Shown: in pieces, positions 1 to 12,072 of the stretch | How positions within the stretch are numbered: the first letter of the stretch is position 1 | Layout of the letters: each line of letters begins with the position of its first letter | Assembly (NCBI GenBank): GCA_015179125.1 | Contig: WHVA01000086.1 | Location: 223,763-287,762 of the forward strand | DNA length: 64,000 nt | Reading direction: 5' to 3' | DNA from: Gautieria morchelliformis | Lineage: Eukaryota; Basidiomycota; Agaricomycetes; Gomphales; Gomphaceae | Program-made: the position numbers and the translations under genes | Notes under the pieces: generated by a model | What the model was told of the DNA's origin: nothing | Databases searched by the model: none | The model's input: only the letters and a program-made list of their open reading frames with translations

Positions 1-460
1 GATTGGTCGTCGTAGCCCTGTGGCCGCTATGAGCACCGGCGGGACAGAAGGAGGAGGGGTACTCACGGAATTGACTGAACCGTTGTCTCTGCTTCTACTC
101 TGTACATAACCACGACCATGAGCGAGGGCGAAATGGAACGTAGAGAGGACTGACCGATCGTCTGAGGCCATAGAGGCTGGGATTTGCCTGGGCCTCTGAG
201 ATGGCACTTGTGGAGGGCTGCACAATGGGCTCCTCGTCGTCTTCGTCGTCGTCAGATGCAGGGTTGACGAATTCTCCATCCGCGTCAGCATCGGCATCAG
301 GGTCGGTGTCGCGATGAGGCGAGGTGTGTGGCACGTCGTTGTTGTTGTCGCCGGTGGAGGCAGCGGTGAGAGCGTCCTCCGAGTCAGAGACGTCCATATC
401 ACTACCCTGTCTGCCGTTGTGCGGAGGGAGAGGGCTGTGGAAGTGGGCCAATTCCTTCAT
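1..460 (-). CDS. N-terminal part of a probable CHD1-type chromatin remodeller (partial, runs off the left edge)
   Basis: Three exons can be read on the minus strand: 460-155, 99-67 and 26 to the left edge, all in phase 0, with donors GTCAGT and GTGAGT. The start at 460 opens a strongly acidic, disordered region with Asp-rich runs (MDVSDSEDA; DPDADADADG; SDDDEDDEEP). After splicing it reads NPSLYGLRRSSRSR. An acidic leader followed by an 'LYGLRRS-S-R' motif is, from memory, how fungal CHD1 chromodomain helicases begin. The chromodomains and helicase would lie outside the window, so the identity is an inference. Any large acidic nuclear protein is an alternative. The gene is transcribed away from the neighbouring large gene at 3822-7996. 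Confidence 0.42.
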
Positions 461-3400
461 GTGCGGTGGTGGGGGTGGAGGGCAAAGGGTGGTTGATGTC
501 TGAAGCGGTCACCGTGCGAAGACCTTGCGCGGCGCTGCGTAGTTGGCGCCATCGCCGTCCACATCGCCACCCCAACAACAAATTGTAGATTCTTGGAAAA
601 AAAGGCCATGTGCCTACTAGTCTGCTCATTGTTTTCTGGTTTGTAGGTACATGACAATATCTAACTGCCGACGAGGAGAAATTGGCCAAATTTTGCAAAA
701 TCAGCGCGCTCAATCTGGATTCTTGGTCGTCAACGCCACGCACGTCTCTTGGATTGGGCACATCACTATCCCGCGGCGAGCTAGCTGCCGGGCTCAATGA
801 TTAGATGGTTTATACTATACGCCCAAGCCGAACATCCCCCTATCGCCCACATCGTCACCTTCTCGGCGCTCTTCGAGGGCTATCCGCTCTCGGCGTCGTC
901 TCCATAGATCCAACAGAAGACTTTCCTTTCAGAATCCTGACGTCGACGTTCCCGTGCTCATGTCCCTGGCACCGTGCTCGATTAAGCCCTCTGCCCACCG
1001 TGACTCCCAATGACCATGCGTCCACTTTCTCCCACCGCGCCGGACACCGGCCTCCACCGTGTGAAGCCCTGCAAGCCGCTCTCGACACGTGCACGCTCTC
1101 TCAGGCAGCTCTCCTCGCCTCATTAGCCACCCTTTATGCCTCGTCTCTCGCCTACGACACGGCGAGCACATGCTTTGATCCCGGTCGAGAAGAGCGGCTG
1201 CTGTGTTCCTGCACGTAATCAATTCTCGCTCTTCGGCTGATAGCGACGTTCTTCCAACACAGATCGTCCCAGTGTCATCTTCCCGCGGTCCCATGTCGCC
1301 CTTCCGTTCTCCACGCAAGGAACAAGTCGTGCGGCCCAACGAACATGAATGATCATGATATACCTCTCGCTGACAGGACGTATCAGAACGAGTCTCGTGA
1401 TTATCGGCAGGGTCGGGCACATATGATGCACACTCCACCGATAGCTGCCGCGAAGCCATCCAGGCCCCGAGCGTCATAGTCAGCAAGGTCAATGCAAAGC
1501 AAGGCTGTTCGTGGGTAACGTTGGCTGTGCGGTAGCATTGAGCAATAATGCCTCCATTTCATCTACAAGCTACAGCACGCTACACAGCTAGTCATGAAGA
1601 TACCTTCTCAAGGATGGCAGTAGTGTACGTTACTAATGCGGAAGAGAACATTGACGCATATCCACATAATGCAACCGCTGACAGCCATAAGCATAGTAAG
1701 GACCAGCGAGGTGACAGAATGGTGGTATAGAGCTGAGATCGCACCATTGCGTGACATGGCTTCGCAGACTCAGCCACTCCCACATCGTTGGGTACAGGTA
1801 CAGATGAGCTGGCTTGGGATTCTCTACACTCGTTCACACGCTACATGCACCGTTAGGCTGGCTGTTCTGACCATTGCAATATACGAGAACGAGACCTCCG
1901 TTGCATATCTTGGTGATCGGCACCAGCGTAAGACTTGGAGGCCTGCGTGTATATCCAGTTCATCTTCGGCTTTGCATGTGCATACCCAGGCGGTGGAGGG
2001 ATCAGTGCTGCTGTTTATCCCAAGATATGCAGCTGCTGACACAGACAAGACGGTCGTGGTGGCGACACCACGGACGAAAGAGTTACACCCTGGTAGGCAA
2101 TTCACGGGCAATGGCAGAGGGCATCAAGACTTGTTGAAGACTGTACCATATTGAGCGGGTAATGAGCATCGAGGGTCGCAGGTATCCTTGCCTGTCGCGC
2201 GTGATACTGTGAACCGCGCACATATGACACCGCCAGAACGAGAAGTCTATCGGAAACCTTGCGACTGAGTGCAGAGCTTCACACATTGGGCTTGTCAGTG
2301 TTCGCATTGTTTTCGATCGCAGCCACTTCTATGTCCTTCAATGGGCACTAGTATATGATCGAGCCTGTTCGGCGAGCCAGACAGTTTTGGTCAGACAACA
2401 GACTCCACTGGATGTCGATTTGTCACGCATTCCAGGAAGATGGCCAGCAGAGCTCACAGGCTGCTGCGTGCAAGACACACGCTTGGCCAAAGCACCAAGA
2501 TCAGAATCATGTCCTCATTCGGATGAAGGACGACATTAGAGGCTCAGAGCAGTGGGCGATGTCAGGGCGTGGTCTAGGGTCATCAAGTCGAGAGGGCTGG
2601 GATTAGGCACGACCACCTCAAACAGTCGAGAGACAGGAACATCGGCATGAGAGGCAAAGCGAAAGCCCACGAGGCATACGAATGTTCAACGCCTAGGTGT
2701 CCACCGTTCGTACAAAAGAGCAGCAGCTGGGTCCTCCCTCAGGCCAATCTCCTGCCGCCTAGACTAGAAGGGCTTTCGAGGATGATGTAGTCGTATGCGC
2801 GCGACAGGCCATGCGCCTCATACCAGATGGCGGCACCTGTGAGTCGCCACACTAGCATGCCAGAAATCGACTGAGATAACTGGAGCGGAGGAGACAGGTC
2901 TGCCTGGGCGCCGAGGCTGCATTCACAGTTCATGCACCAGCCTGTAGAGGGTCTGCCGCGCGGAAGCAAATTTGATCCCGTCGTCCATGGGCAAGAAACG
3001 AACCTCCAAGGCTGGCAGCTCACGGGCTTCCGCGACCGTCAAGGACGCAAATACAAGCAACAAGCGAAAAGCCAAAAAATGGTCGAAAGACAAGGCGCGA
3101 CAAAAGCGAAAGGAGCTTGACGATCAAGTCGATGCAGTCTATGCCGTGGGTCTCATATTCTTACAGGCTCCCAGCTGAGCGCTGAACTGCTGTGGCTCTG
3201 TATATAGGCTATCCAGCCAATAACTCCGTTGCCTAAGTCGCCAGATCGTGCCCTGGACGATGTTGTGGCTGTCAAAGCCTTGGAGGAGTCTCTTCGAGGA
3301 TTATAGTTATTCCGCCACAGAGATGCAATCTTCCAAAGTAGGTGAGAAGGTTAATTGTACGACCGCCAGGAGCCTGTATATTTAACCATCTTCTCTGTTG

Positions 3401-3821
3401 AGCAGCCATGGCACTTCCGAAACATGTTGAGGCTTCGTCTGAAGCCACGGGAACTTGAACCCGTGAGCCGAGAATATCCACGGTCTTTAGTTCTTGACCA
3501 TATCATGTTCGTAGGTTCATGTCAGACTACCTAGACGTACATGAAAGGTGCAATAAATTGGAAACAACAACTGGGAGAAGACCACGGAGCCAACCCGGGC
3601 GATATCAGTACGTGTGGTCAGTGTAGTCGGGAGCCGGGAGTGTGAGAGTAAGGGGTCCGCGAAGCTTTGGCGTATATCCGATTCTTGGCAGAGGACAGGG
3701 CCAAGTCGCCGTGACTACGTCGCGAGACGATGTCCGAATGAGAAAGGTGAGCCATCCGAGAAAAAAAAATTTGAGAAATTCAAGGCAGCAGACAAATATG
3801 TAGTTCCAAGGTATAGATTCT
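461..3821. other. No supported gene; long non-coding or decayed stretch
   Basis: About 3.4 kb lies between two genes. Several short open frames occur on both strands, but none shows recognisable domains, a consistent exon chain or strong codon bias. A short Lys/Arg-rich frame near 2990-3125 and a tRNA-like arm near 3431-3500 were considered and rejected. The part just above 460 presumably contains the promoter of the CHD1-like gene. Confidence 0.4.
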
Positions 3822-6800
3822 CTATGAGATATCTTCCCAGTTAGGTCGTGGGGCGGTAATTGACAGTTTGCCCATGTCTTTCCGTTGTCGTAAGTTCTTC
3901 ACCTCGGTGTTGACAAGGTCTCTTAGCCGTTCCAGGTCGATGCTTCGTTCCGCCTTGGAGCCCATAAGAAGATTGCGCCACATGCCAGCCGTTGCCACAG
4001 AATTGTCAATGCCTAGTTGCATTGGTCGATGTATCCGGACCATTCTCTGTGCTAGATGGTCAGGACTGGGATACATGGCATGTGGCCACGCGATGCGGAT
4101 GGCGAACCACCACCCTAGAGGCTACACAGATAATACACATGAGCTGCATTGCTGTAAACTCGAAATACAACTTACTCGACCATCAGGTATTGACCTCTCG
4201 GGATAACTGTCATAGGTGGTCAGCGTGCCGTCAGGCAAAGAAAACCTAGGGGAATAGTCAATGCTAAATGGCAAGGCATCAATTGTATTATCGTATGTAC
4301 CTGTGAGCTACCCAGTGGTTCTCCTCACGCCTATGCTTGCAAAGGACAAGTAACAGGCGGGGCATACCATCTAGACCGAATGGGGTCCACATGTCACGAA
4401 GCATTCCGCAGGCATCACCGTGCCGGCCATTATAAACCGCACTGTTAATGGCATCGGCAACATTGGGAGGAATGAAGAGTCGGTCAATTCTCATCGGTGG
4501 ATGATCCGTTAACCGTGCTCGAACATAACGCTTGTAGGTCTGGGTAGACCAAATACTCAACGCCACTTCATCTACCTGGTGGCCGCGTGTAGTGCTATTA
4601 AGTGCCTGGTCAAGTTCAGACATTGGCCACACGATCGCCCAGTTGAGGAGGCGTTGATGGATGCGCTGCCACGGCGGCGGACTCGGAGGTTCAGATCCAG
4701 GCCATTCACCAGCGTGTGCATACGGCTGTACACCAGAATCACGATGCTCATTGGGAATTGGGGGTAGCGGTGGCGAGGCTTTTCGGTCGATGCCGTAGTG
4801 GGGTAGTTCAGAGTTTGTGCCTTCGGTGTCGGGAATTTCTGGCATCGCTTCTGACTCGGCTAGAAGAGGCTGCTGACTTGGATCTTCGTCCTGCTGAATT
4901 TCCCAAGTGCGATGAGAGTGTTCTGACCGGGTGGAGGGCTTAACGCGTAACTTGTAAATCTCCTCTTCAAGGATCTGTTGTCCCGGCGAATCGTCCCGCT
5001 CTGATGCAGAGTTCAACAAACGATTCAGCGCGCGCCGGGATTTGACCTCCCGGTCTTGAGTTGGAGGCGTATTATTGTCGGACTCACGGAGTCTCGTGCC
5101 CGTCTCGTAATCTTCTGGGTAATCCTCGTCCTCCAGCCCCTCGTCGATATGCTCAGAACCGTCGTGGTGATGTTCTGATGCTCCCATCGTATGTCCCCTC
5201 TCTGAATCACCGCGTGTGAACTCGGTTTCTCCCGGATGGAGCTCAGACTCCTCGAGTACGGTGCCGGTGCGACCAGGCGTGTTGATCGGGACGGTAACAG
5301 TGATAGGGCTAGCACCATCGATATCATTGGTGACACTGATGCCACCACGACGACTATGAGGAGGTCGGAGAGTACCTTCGCCATCCAGCGGGGACTCCGA
5401 TGCAGCATAGGAACGACTCGATTGTTTCTTTCGTTCAAGACTTTCCAGCCGCTCGCGGGTTTCTTGCATTATCATAATCATGTCCTTCGCCCATGCAGGG
5501 GGATCCTGTAACATCGCAAAATTTAACGATAGAGTCATGGTCCTTCCCTTACTGAAATTACCTGCTGATCTTGATGCATAGGAACGACGACAACCCGATC
5601 AGGGGTTTGCGGAGGTTCAATGTGCTGATGCTGCTGTTGTTGATGATGGTGCAGATGACTTTGTAAACTGCCGCCGTGACTCCCGTAGTGGCGCAGCTAT
5701 ATCAAAGTTCAGCAGCTTCAAGAGGCATAATGGGGAACAAGACAAACGGCCTCATTCTCATGCTTCAATCCAAGCTTTTTCACCCTCCCACGAATAGCCT
5801 TGCGGACAGCTCTCTTAACGACATCGTGAGTGTACTCATCATCTGCGGCATGGAGTAGGACACATAGGTCTTCGTCGTGAAAACTTGAGTTGTGCACTTC
5901 GGCCGCCAAAGCACTCGGCGTGACGGTGAATGATGTCCTTGGCGTGCGCACAAGTACATCATCAATAATCCGCTGCTCATACGCATTTAGTGCATCAGGA
6001 GACTGCGGACGGGATTGCGTTGGCGTTTCTCCTCCATATTCATGGTAGTGATGATTATTATGGTTGTGATGCGCAAAGGCTGACTGAATGCTCTGTGGAT
6101 GGCCATGAGGATTGGAAGGGGTAGGGGAGATAGCCCGACCGCGCACAGCCGCGTGCATAAGATCGTCGGCTGTAGGAATTGATCCATGGGGGGATTGCAT
6201 GCGACCGAGACGGGACGACGAACGTTGGCTCCCAGGAGGATGCGCTTGGAGATGCTGCGTGAGTGGATGAAGGGACGGCGTCGCTGGCACTTGAATCTGA
6301 CCACCACCGCCTTGCTGTGATGTAACATATTTAGATCCCCCGTAGTTAGTGCCGCCACCACCAACAAGCGAAGCAGGAGCTCCTGGGTGATTAGACATGG
6401 GATGAAGAGACGGTTCCCGACGCTCAGATGGCGTCGGCTCTCCTGCTTGCGCAGAGCCGTGGGCAGATGGGGCATGGTGGGAGGGGGCATGGTGAGAGGG
6501 AGCATGGTGAGAGGGAGCGTGCTGAGAGGGAGCGTGATGGGAAGGAGGACGGTGAGAGGCTTCATTTACAGACGGCGCCTTGGATATAATAGTGGGAGCT
6601 TTGGACACACCATGCTGAGACGGCGCGTATTGTGATCCTGCATGCAATGAAGCCACTTGGGATGACGCGCGGTGGGATGCGGCGTGATGGGAAGGCACGT
6701 GTAACGGCACCGATCTCTGAGTAGGCGTCGCGGCGTCAATAGTGCTCTCGATAGACGACGGCAATTCCATCTGGGATGGGTGTACAGAGCCTCCCGATCT

Positions 6801-7996
6801 CGCTGTCACACCATGAGATTTCACACTCTGGGGAGGCGGCGACCGTACGGAAATACGAGACTTGGCCGTTCGAACAGACGCAGGAGATTGAGGCCCATCA
6901 CGTTCTGATGGATGGTGAGAAGACTTGCTTCTGTGAGACGCAACTTGAGACGGCGCCCGCTAATGGTACATAGTCAGAGCTTGTGGTAAGAATGACGCCG
7001 AGAAAAATGGCTCACTGTCTCCACAGGAATCGTTCGTGCGTCTGCATCATTGACCGTGTCAGTGTCACCTTCAGTAGTTTCATGCACCGACTCTATCTTG
7101 ACAATAGACATTCTGGAAGGCGCTCTGGAAGGCTGCTTGGAACCAGAGTTAGGGAGCGAGGCATCAGGGTCAGTTGGAGCCTGAACGTTGATGTTCGGCG
7201 TGTGCGACACAGAAGGAAGCGGAATCCTAGCGGCGACAGTCGGCGTATTTTCAGGTTCAGCAGACTATTAAGAACCGACATAAGAAGAATAATGCTTCAT
7301 CCAGACGCTATGACACACCCTTGGGACATCGAAAGTGCTGGCATCCAGATTTCCGAAGGATGGAACCGTGTCATGGGAGAGATGCTTAGGCGCACGAGAC
7401 GGGGTAAACTCCTCTACATGCTATGATGGCGTCTACTTTTACCACAAAACAAACTTTAAAAAGTTGCGCAGAAGAACATACCACGCTTCTAACGTGCACG
7501 CTACTCCGCCTACTCCGGACCTGCGACCTCTCTTGAATGTTGGACTCGGCTTCCTCGATCTCGGCTACGCCGGCGTAGTCGACGCCAGACTTGCTTGCAG
7601 CCAGATCCTCCAGAATTTTGGCGGAGTTAGGAGACGATCCCGTACGAGCAGTGGGGGCGTGAGTGTGAACACGATGTTGTTCGAATGCCTCTGGCTGCCA
7701 GCTTCGAGGATCTGGCGGCGTAATGTCAGGCTCACTCTGGTCCCGGTCCCTCTCTGGAGGTAAGGGCTCCTCTTCCTGCATCTTTTGGTGCCATATTAGC
7801 ACTATGAAGATCGAAATATGCGTTATTGATGCAACGTAAATGAAATCGATGTCAGCATACCTTTCTCAGAGACCACTGTGAAGTGCATACGATGATCAGC
7901 TCACAACACTAGTGAGGCCATGACATGGAAATACAGACCTGGAGTCGTAGACCTGAGCAGAATTGGTAGCGAGGTGAACACCTCGTTCTGGGCCAT
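3822..7996 (-). CDS. Large disordered protein with a C-terminal Ulp1-like (C48 peptidase-like) domain
   Basis: Ten exons (nine short introns) give roughly 1,220 residues. The start is ATG at 7996 (MAQNEVFTSL); the stop is at 3822. The first 1,000 residues are low-complexity and Ser/Pro/His-rich, with an HAPSH repeat near 6.5 kb, a structured patch at 5.75-5.95 kb (ALNAYEQRIIDDVLV...) and an N-terminal coiled-coil-like stretch in exon 8 (RERLESLERKK). The last 250 residues resemble the Ulp1 fold: an Asp-Glu pair in HQVDEVALSIW, a hydrophobic strand before ENHWVAH (His), then TTYDSYP (Asp), split over two introns. The block that should hold the catalytic Cys (Q..G.DCGV) reads QLGIDNSVA, without Cys. 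The protein may therefore be an inactive SUMO/ubiquitin-protease-like binder. The domain call is by eye. It could instead be an orphan basidiomycete family. Confidence 0.6.
6471..6555 (-). repeat. 15-bp coding tandem repeat (His/Ser/Pro-rich)
   Basis: Around five to six near-identical 15-bp units inside exon 6 of the gene at 3822-7996 encode the repeating pentapeptide H-A-P-S-H. The units differ by a few substitutions (GCATGG versus GCGTGC/GCGTGA on the plus strand). The surrounding residues continue a looser H/S/A/P pattern, suggesting older rounds of repeat expansion. Length variation between strains is likely. Confidence 0.85.
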
Positions 7997-8363
7997 GAGA
8001 TCTAAGCGCAATCTCTTCTAGCAGAGAAAGTTGAAGACTAGACACGAGGGAGAGCAAGTGAGATACAATTGTGTCGTGAGGATATATTATATGAAAAAAG
8101 CAAGAAGGCGTGTAGGTCGTGCTGCAGAAAGCGGGAAAGGGCGAGCACAACGAGAACGACTGCGACGCGGTAAACACGAGGCGCGAACTCTCAACCAAAC
8201 ACGGACCACGTGACCCACGTCGATATGAACTCCGAGCCTTGTCCTCATGGATCAAACCCGTTTTGCTTGCCTGCGCTCACCACAGCCGCTGTGGTGACCT
8301 ATGAGTAAATAATATTGGCAAGAATAGCTCATACGTCTTATCCCGCGAGCTGGATTCGTCTGG

Positions 8364-9535
8364 TCAGCACAAAACTTTTGCGTGATCTCCTAGCAGAATA
8401 TTATCAATAAGCCTAGTCCTTCCCACCCACAGCGCTCCACTGAAAATGGCCAGATTACCCCCACTGTGTCCATCAATGACCTCGAAGGTCTCCGGATCGT
8501 TCATTTCCAGGTAGTCTAATCTGAGATCTACGTGCGAGGCTTTGGCCTGCTCTTGCCTATTCTTCACAAGCTCCGTTGCCCGCTTGACGGCCTCGTCACG
8601 GCCCAAACCTGCACTCCACGCCTTACCACCCTCCCTCAGGGCTTCATAGAGTGTGACAGCAAAAGCAAGCTCTTTGTCGTTGAGATAGCTGTTCCTGGAC
8701 GATAACGCCAAACCGGACGGTGCTCTTGCTGTCGGTACAATGTGCAAGTTCTGCGGCTTAGGGTGGGAAACCAGAAGATCTTCGCAGAGCCGACGAAGAA
8801 GAAGCGCTTGCTGAATGTCCTTTTGGCCGAAGTATGTATCCGTGGGCTGCCCAGAGTGTCAGCAATCCATATCTATCAGCGAATTACAATGACTGTTTCA
8901 CCTCAATGACATTGAAAAGCTTCGTCACTGCAGTTGCAACACCTCGAAAAAAATCGGGTCGACTACGTCCCTCCATCTGGTGGCTATAACCTTTTATCTC
9001 AATGAATGTCCCCTTCTGCATTGCGACATCTCGCTCGATACCATTAGGATACATCTCTGCAACAGACGGAGCAAATACCGCATCTATGGTGCGGGGGGAC
9101 GTATTATTGGCGAAGGATGGGGCGACAGTCAATTCGGACAATTTAGACAGATCCGTTGGTAGCGTCCGAGGGTATGAATCCAGGTCCTCATGGGGCGCGA
9201 ACTGGGCTGGATTCACGAAAATTGATACAACGGTAAGGTCATTAGCTCGGAGAGAGTGCTCCACTGTTTCTTCGTCATAATGGCACTAGTTGACGTAGCT
9301 AAGGGTGGACTGTACCTAACGAAAAATGGCCATGGTGCAGCGCACCCATAGTAGCAACAAAACCGACCGACTTGCCTGAGCGTCGCACGTTCTCGCGCCA
9401 TTCACGAAACGAGGCGACTGTGTTGAAGACAGGTATCGAAGACATTTTCCTGCCGTGTGGTTTGCCTTGCGCGAACTGGATACTCCAGGGAAGTAAAGCC
9501 GATCGTGCAAACCTCTGCCGTGCAATGAGAAGCAT
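8364..9535 (-). CDS. PAN6: Pantothenate synthetase (pantoate--beta-alanine ligase)
   Basis: Catalyses the ATP-dependent joining of pantoate and beta-alanine to pantothenate, the last step of vitamin B5 synthesis. Exons 9535-9316, 9263-8902 and 8846-8364 join to 354 residues, in frame throughout. Signature motifs: MGALHHGHFSL (the HIGH-type ATP site), VSIFVNPAQF, YFGQKDIQQ (pantoate/ATP loop), and LALSSRNSYL, which stands in the KMSKS-like position. The first intron splits Leu-Val after GHFSL. The start at 9535 gives a basic leader (MLLIARQRFAR...) that could target mitochondria; an internal ATG (MSSIPVFNTV) would give the bare enzyme, so dual localisation is possible. The length is normal for the fungal enzyme. 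It diverges from VMA16 over a 126-bp spacer. Confidence 0.95.
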
Positions 9536-9661
9536 ACACTCTTCAATGAAGTGAAGAGGCGACCAAAAATTACAATGAGCAGAAGCAGATGCTGAACAAG
9601 AAAAACTTGACTGTCTGGGCTGAGTGCAAAAGACGCCCGCCAGTGACTGCCTCCGCCAGCC
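9536..9661. promoter_or_regulatory. Compact bidirectional intergenic promoter (PAN6 / VMA16)
   Basis: Only 126 bp separate the two divergent start codons, so core promoters and 5' leaders of both genes must share this stretch or overlap. No clear TATA box is visible. If the PAN6 internal start is used, the effective spacer is larger. Confidence 0.5.
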
Positions 9662-10603
9662 ATGGGCTACGCTACATACACACTTGCCGCCCCTACTTCG
9701 GCGGCCACTGTTATAGGGCTATATCTCCTATTCACAGGTTGATCTTTGACATCTAAGATCCTTTCCATCTGAGCTGACTTGGTCATTCAGGTTCGGGAGA
9801 GTCGTTCAATGTTGGTCGTTTTTTGGAGGAATCGAGCCCATATGCCTGGGCTATGACTGGGATCGGCTTGTGTATAGGATTAAGCGTGCTCGGAGCTGGA
9901 TGGTATGTCCACATGGATGGCCCGAACAACGTTGTTGACCAGTTTGTAGGGGTATATTTGTGACTGGAGCATCAATATTAGGAGGTGGTGTGCGTGCCCC
10001 ACGTATACGAACAAAAAATCTCATTAGGCGTGTACCTCCCTAGCTGTTCATCCTTTTCTGCAACTGACTGATCCCCTAGCATAATCTTTTGCGAGGTCGT
10101 GGCCATTTATGGCGTCGTACGTGTCTTCTCCAGAGCCCTGTCTCATGCTTACAACCCTTCTCAAAGATCATGGCCATAGTGTTCTCCTCCAAAATTGCAC
10201 GCGTATCCGATTCACAACTATACACCGCTAACAACTATTACACCGGCTTCTCTCTCTTTTGGGGCGGACTCACCGTCGGACTATGCAACCTTCTATGTGG
10301 AGTGGCAGTGGGTATTACAGGGTCTAACGCAGCCCTTGCGGATGCAGCAGATCCAAACTTGTTTGTCAAGATCTTGATCGTAGAGGTGTTCAGTAGTATC
10401 ATGGGCTTATTCGGATTGATTGTGGGGCTGTTGGTGGTGAGTTCTGTTATCCCACTTTCTGTGCCATTCCACTCCTTATGTCTGTTCATAGTCGGGGAAA
10501 GCCCTGCCATTCCAAGCTCAACTATAACTTCACACCAGTCTTTTTATGTTGTACAATTCGATTAATGCCAAAACTGCAGTCTTTCAAATTTAAACATTAC
10601 TAA
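9662..10603 (+). CDS. VMA16: V-type proton ATPase proteolipid subunit c''
   Basis: Subunit c'' of the membrane V0 ring, which carries protons across vacuolar and endosomal membranes. Exons begin at 9662 ([15 protein letters not shown]...), with introns near 9713-9773, 9904-9948, 10027-10079, 10119-10168 and 10438-10579. The protein has hydrophobic helices with [50 protein letters not shown] (the proton-carrying Glu) and [20 protein letters not shown]. The third intron must begin with GC (ATT AG/gcgtgt) to give the conserved NLISIIFCEV. The last exon gives a short tail (SFKFKHY) and is less certain. It converges on the CUE5-like gene, 100 bp apart. Confidence 0.93.
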
Positions 10604-10703
10604 AATCTTGATATCGCTGATCCGAGAATGTGTATGGTATTACAAGGAAACGCTGCTGCATTAATAATAATGGCAAATACCTAAATTGCTGTGTTATATC
10701 ACT

Positions 10704-12072
10704 TCAACGATGAGCGGATTCCTCAAATGGATTCTCCACATATTCAACTTCTGAAAGTTTGTACGCGTTCAGCACTTGCAAGCGAAGCCAACACCAAAGA
10801 CGACGTACCATCATCATCAGCGTTATTTCTAGAAGGCTGAGCAGATGACCCCAAGGCCACTGGCCGTTTAGGAAGAAGCCCAAGTTTCGCTACACACGGA
10901 ACGAGAAGTGAGGCACGACGGAATGATGAACCAATCAGACTAATGTCTCACAATGGTCGACACTACCGGTAGCAGCCCCAGCTAACGGGGATGAGGAGAC
11001 ATTCGGCGGGTCTGATGCCACACGTGGTTCCGCAGTGACTGGCTGAGCTGCTGACGACATTGAAGGTTGGGTCGACGGGACTACGCACGGATATATAGGA
11101 TTAAGAGCCAATAGCCGTAGCAGAGCATAGCATACCTGATGTGCCCAAATCATAGCCATGCACTGAAGTTGGAGGGTTTGGAGCATAGTATGTTTGAGAT
11201 CGCACGGGAGTATTCCACGAATCCCCACCAGGGAGAGGCCGGGGAGCGCCAGAGGGTTGCGCCTGCCTAAAGCGACATTAAATAGTGGACAGACCAAAAG
11301 AATGTGACATACCCTGCTGAGCCATCAAACTCCTGCATTTTCGCCTTAACTTTAGACAAGAAAGTGCTGAAGGTCTTTTTGCCGGCTGGATCGACATGAG
11401 TGCTATGCCCTTGGAGACAAGGCTCAACAGACTCTCACGTACTTTCGGCGAATTTCCCCAACTGCTCTTGAAACTGAGTCGCACCATCTCCGTCGGTGCG
11501 CTGGCGATCGCTAGGGTAGGCTGCACCTGATCGGGGCTGGTATGGAACATACCCAGAGGAGACGCGACTTTCACGTGGTCTCCGGGCAGCGTGCTGTTCT
11601 GATTCTTCGAGCATGAGACGACGAGCGATTTCCTCGTCGAGTTCAGTTTGAGTCTGTTGAGATCCGAGCGCCATAGTTAGGTCTCTGAGAAGAAGAGACG
11701 GCCTGCGAAGAGACGCACTAAATCAGCGCGCTCAGATGAGGTATACGACGGATCGCTCATCCCTAGAAGAACATCCACCGCCCTGTCTTGGTCCCCGGCG
11801 ACGGATTCTAGAACGGATTGTAGGAGTGAGGTATCGAAGTCGGGGAACATGGCAAGGAGTGCAGCAACCTTGGGGTCTGCGGGTGGTTCGGGTTGAGTTT
11901 GAGCGCCATTGAGAGAAGGAACAACGGGAGACGTCTGCGAGTCGTCGGAGACATTAGGTATGAGTTGAAAGCTATCGGTATGAGGTCCCTGAGACTCTGG
12001 AGTCGCTCTCTCAGTGGTAAGCAAAGTCTGCGAGTCTTGAGCAGCTGGCGAAGCCTCGTCGGTGGCCGTCAT
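10704..12072 (-). CDS. CUE5: CUE-domain ubiquitin-binding protein, Cue5-like
   Basis: Seven exons, all junctions in frame. The start is MTATDEASPAAQ at 12072 and the stop at 10704. After a disordered leader comes a CUE domain (KVAALLAMFPDFDTSLLQSV...DRAVDVLLGMSDPS) with the MFP and terminal LL signatures. Next come TQTELDEEIARRLMLEES, a PYQPR motif, and FQEQLGKFAETGKKTF...SKVKAKMQEFD, the amphipathic block typical of fungal Cue5/Don1-type proteins. The C-terminus is Pro/Ser-rich and ends DDDEVEYVENPFEES. In yeast, Cue5 links ubiquitinated cargo to Atg8 during selective autophagy. I see no unambiguous Atg8-interacting motif, so that role is inferred from the family. Confidence 0.88.

Noticed and set aside
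805-1492. Overlapping frames on both strands (137 and 187 codons)
   Set aside because: No motif, no consistent splice sites, composition-driven Arg/Ser/Pro-rich translations; both strands are equally open.
2972-3178. Lys/Arg-rich frame (KRKAKKWSKDKARQK) reminiscent of ribosomal protein S25
   Set aside because: The similarity is limited to a basic stretch. The conserved S25 core is absent downstream and no splice chain recovers it.
3431-3500. tRNA-like arm on the minus strand (CACGGG TTCAAGTT CCCGTG)
   Set aside because: The T-arm-like hairpin has an eight-base loop, and no matching acceptor stem, D-arm or anticodon arm could be fitted upstream. At most it is a tRNA relic.
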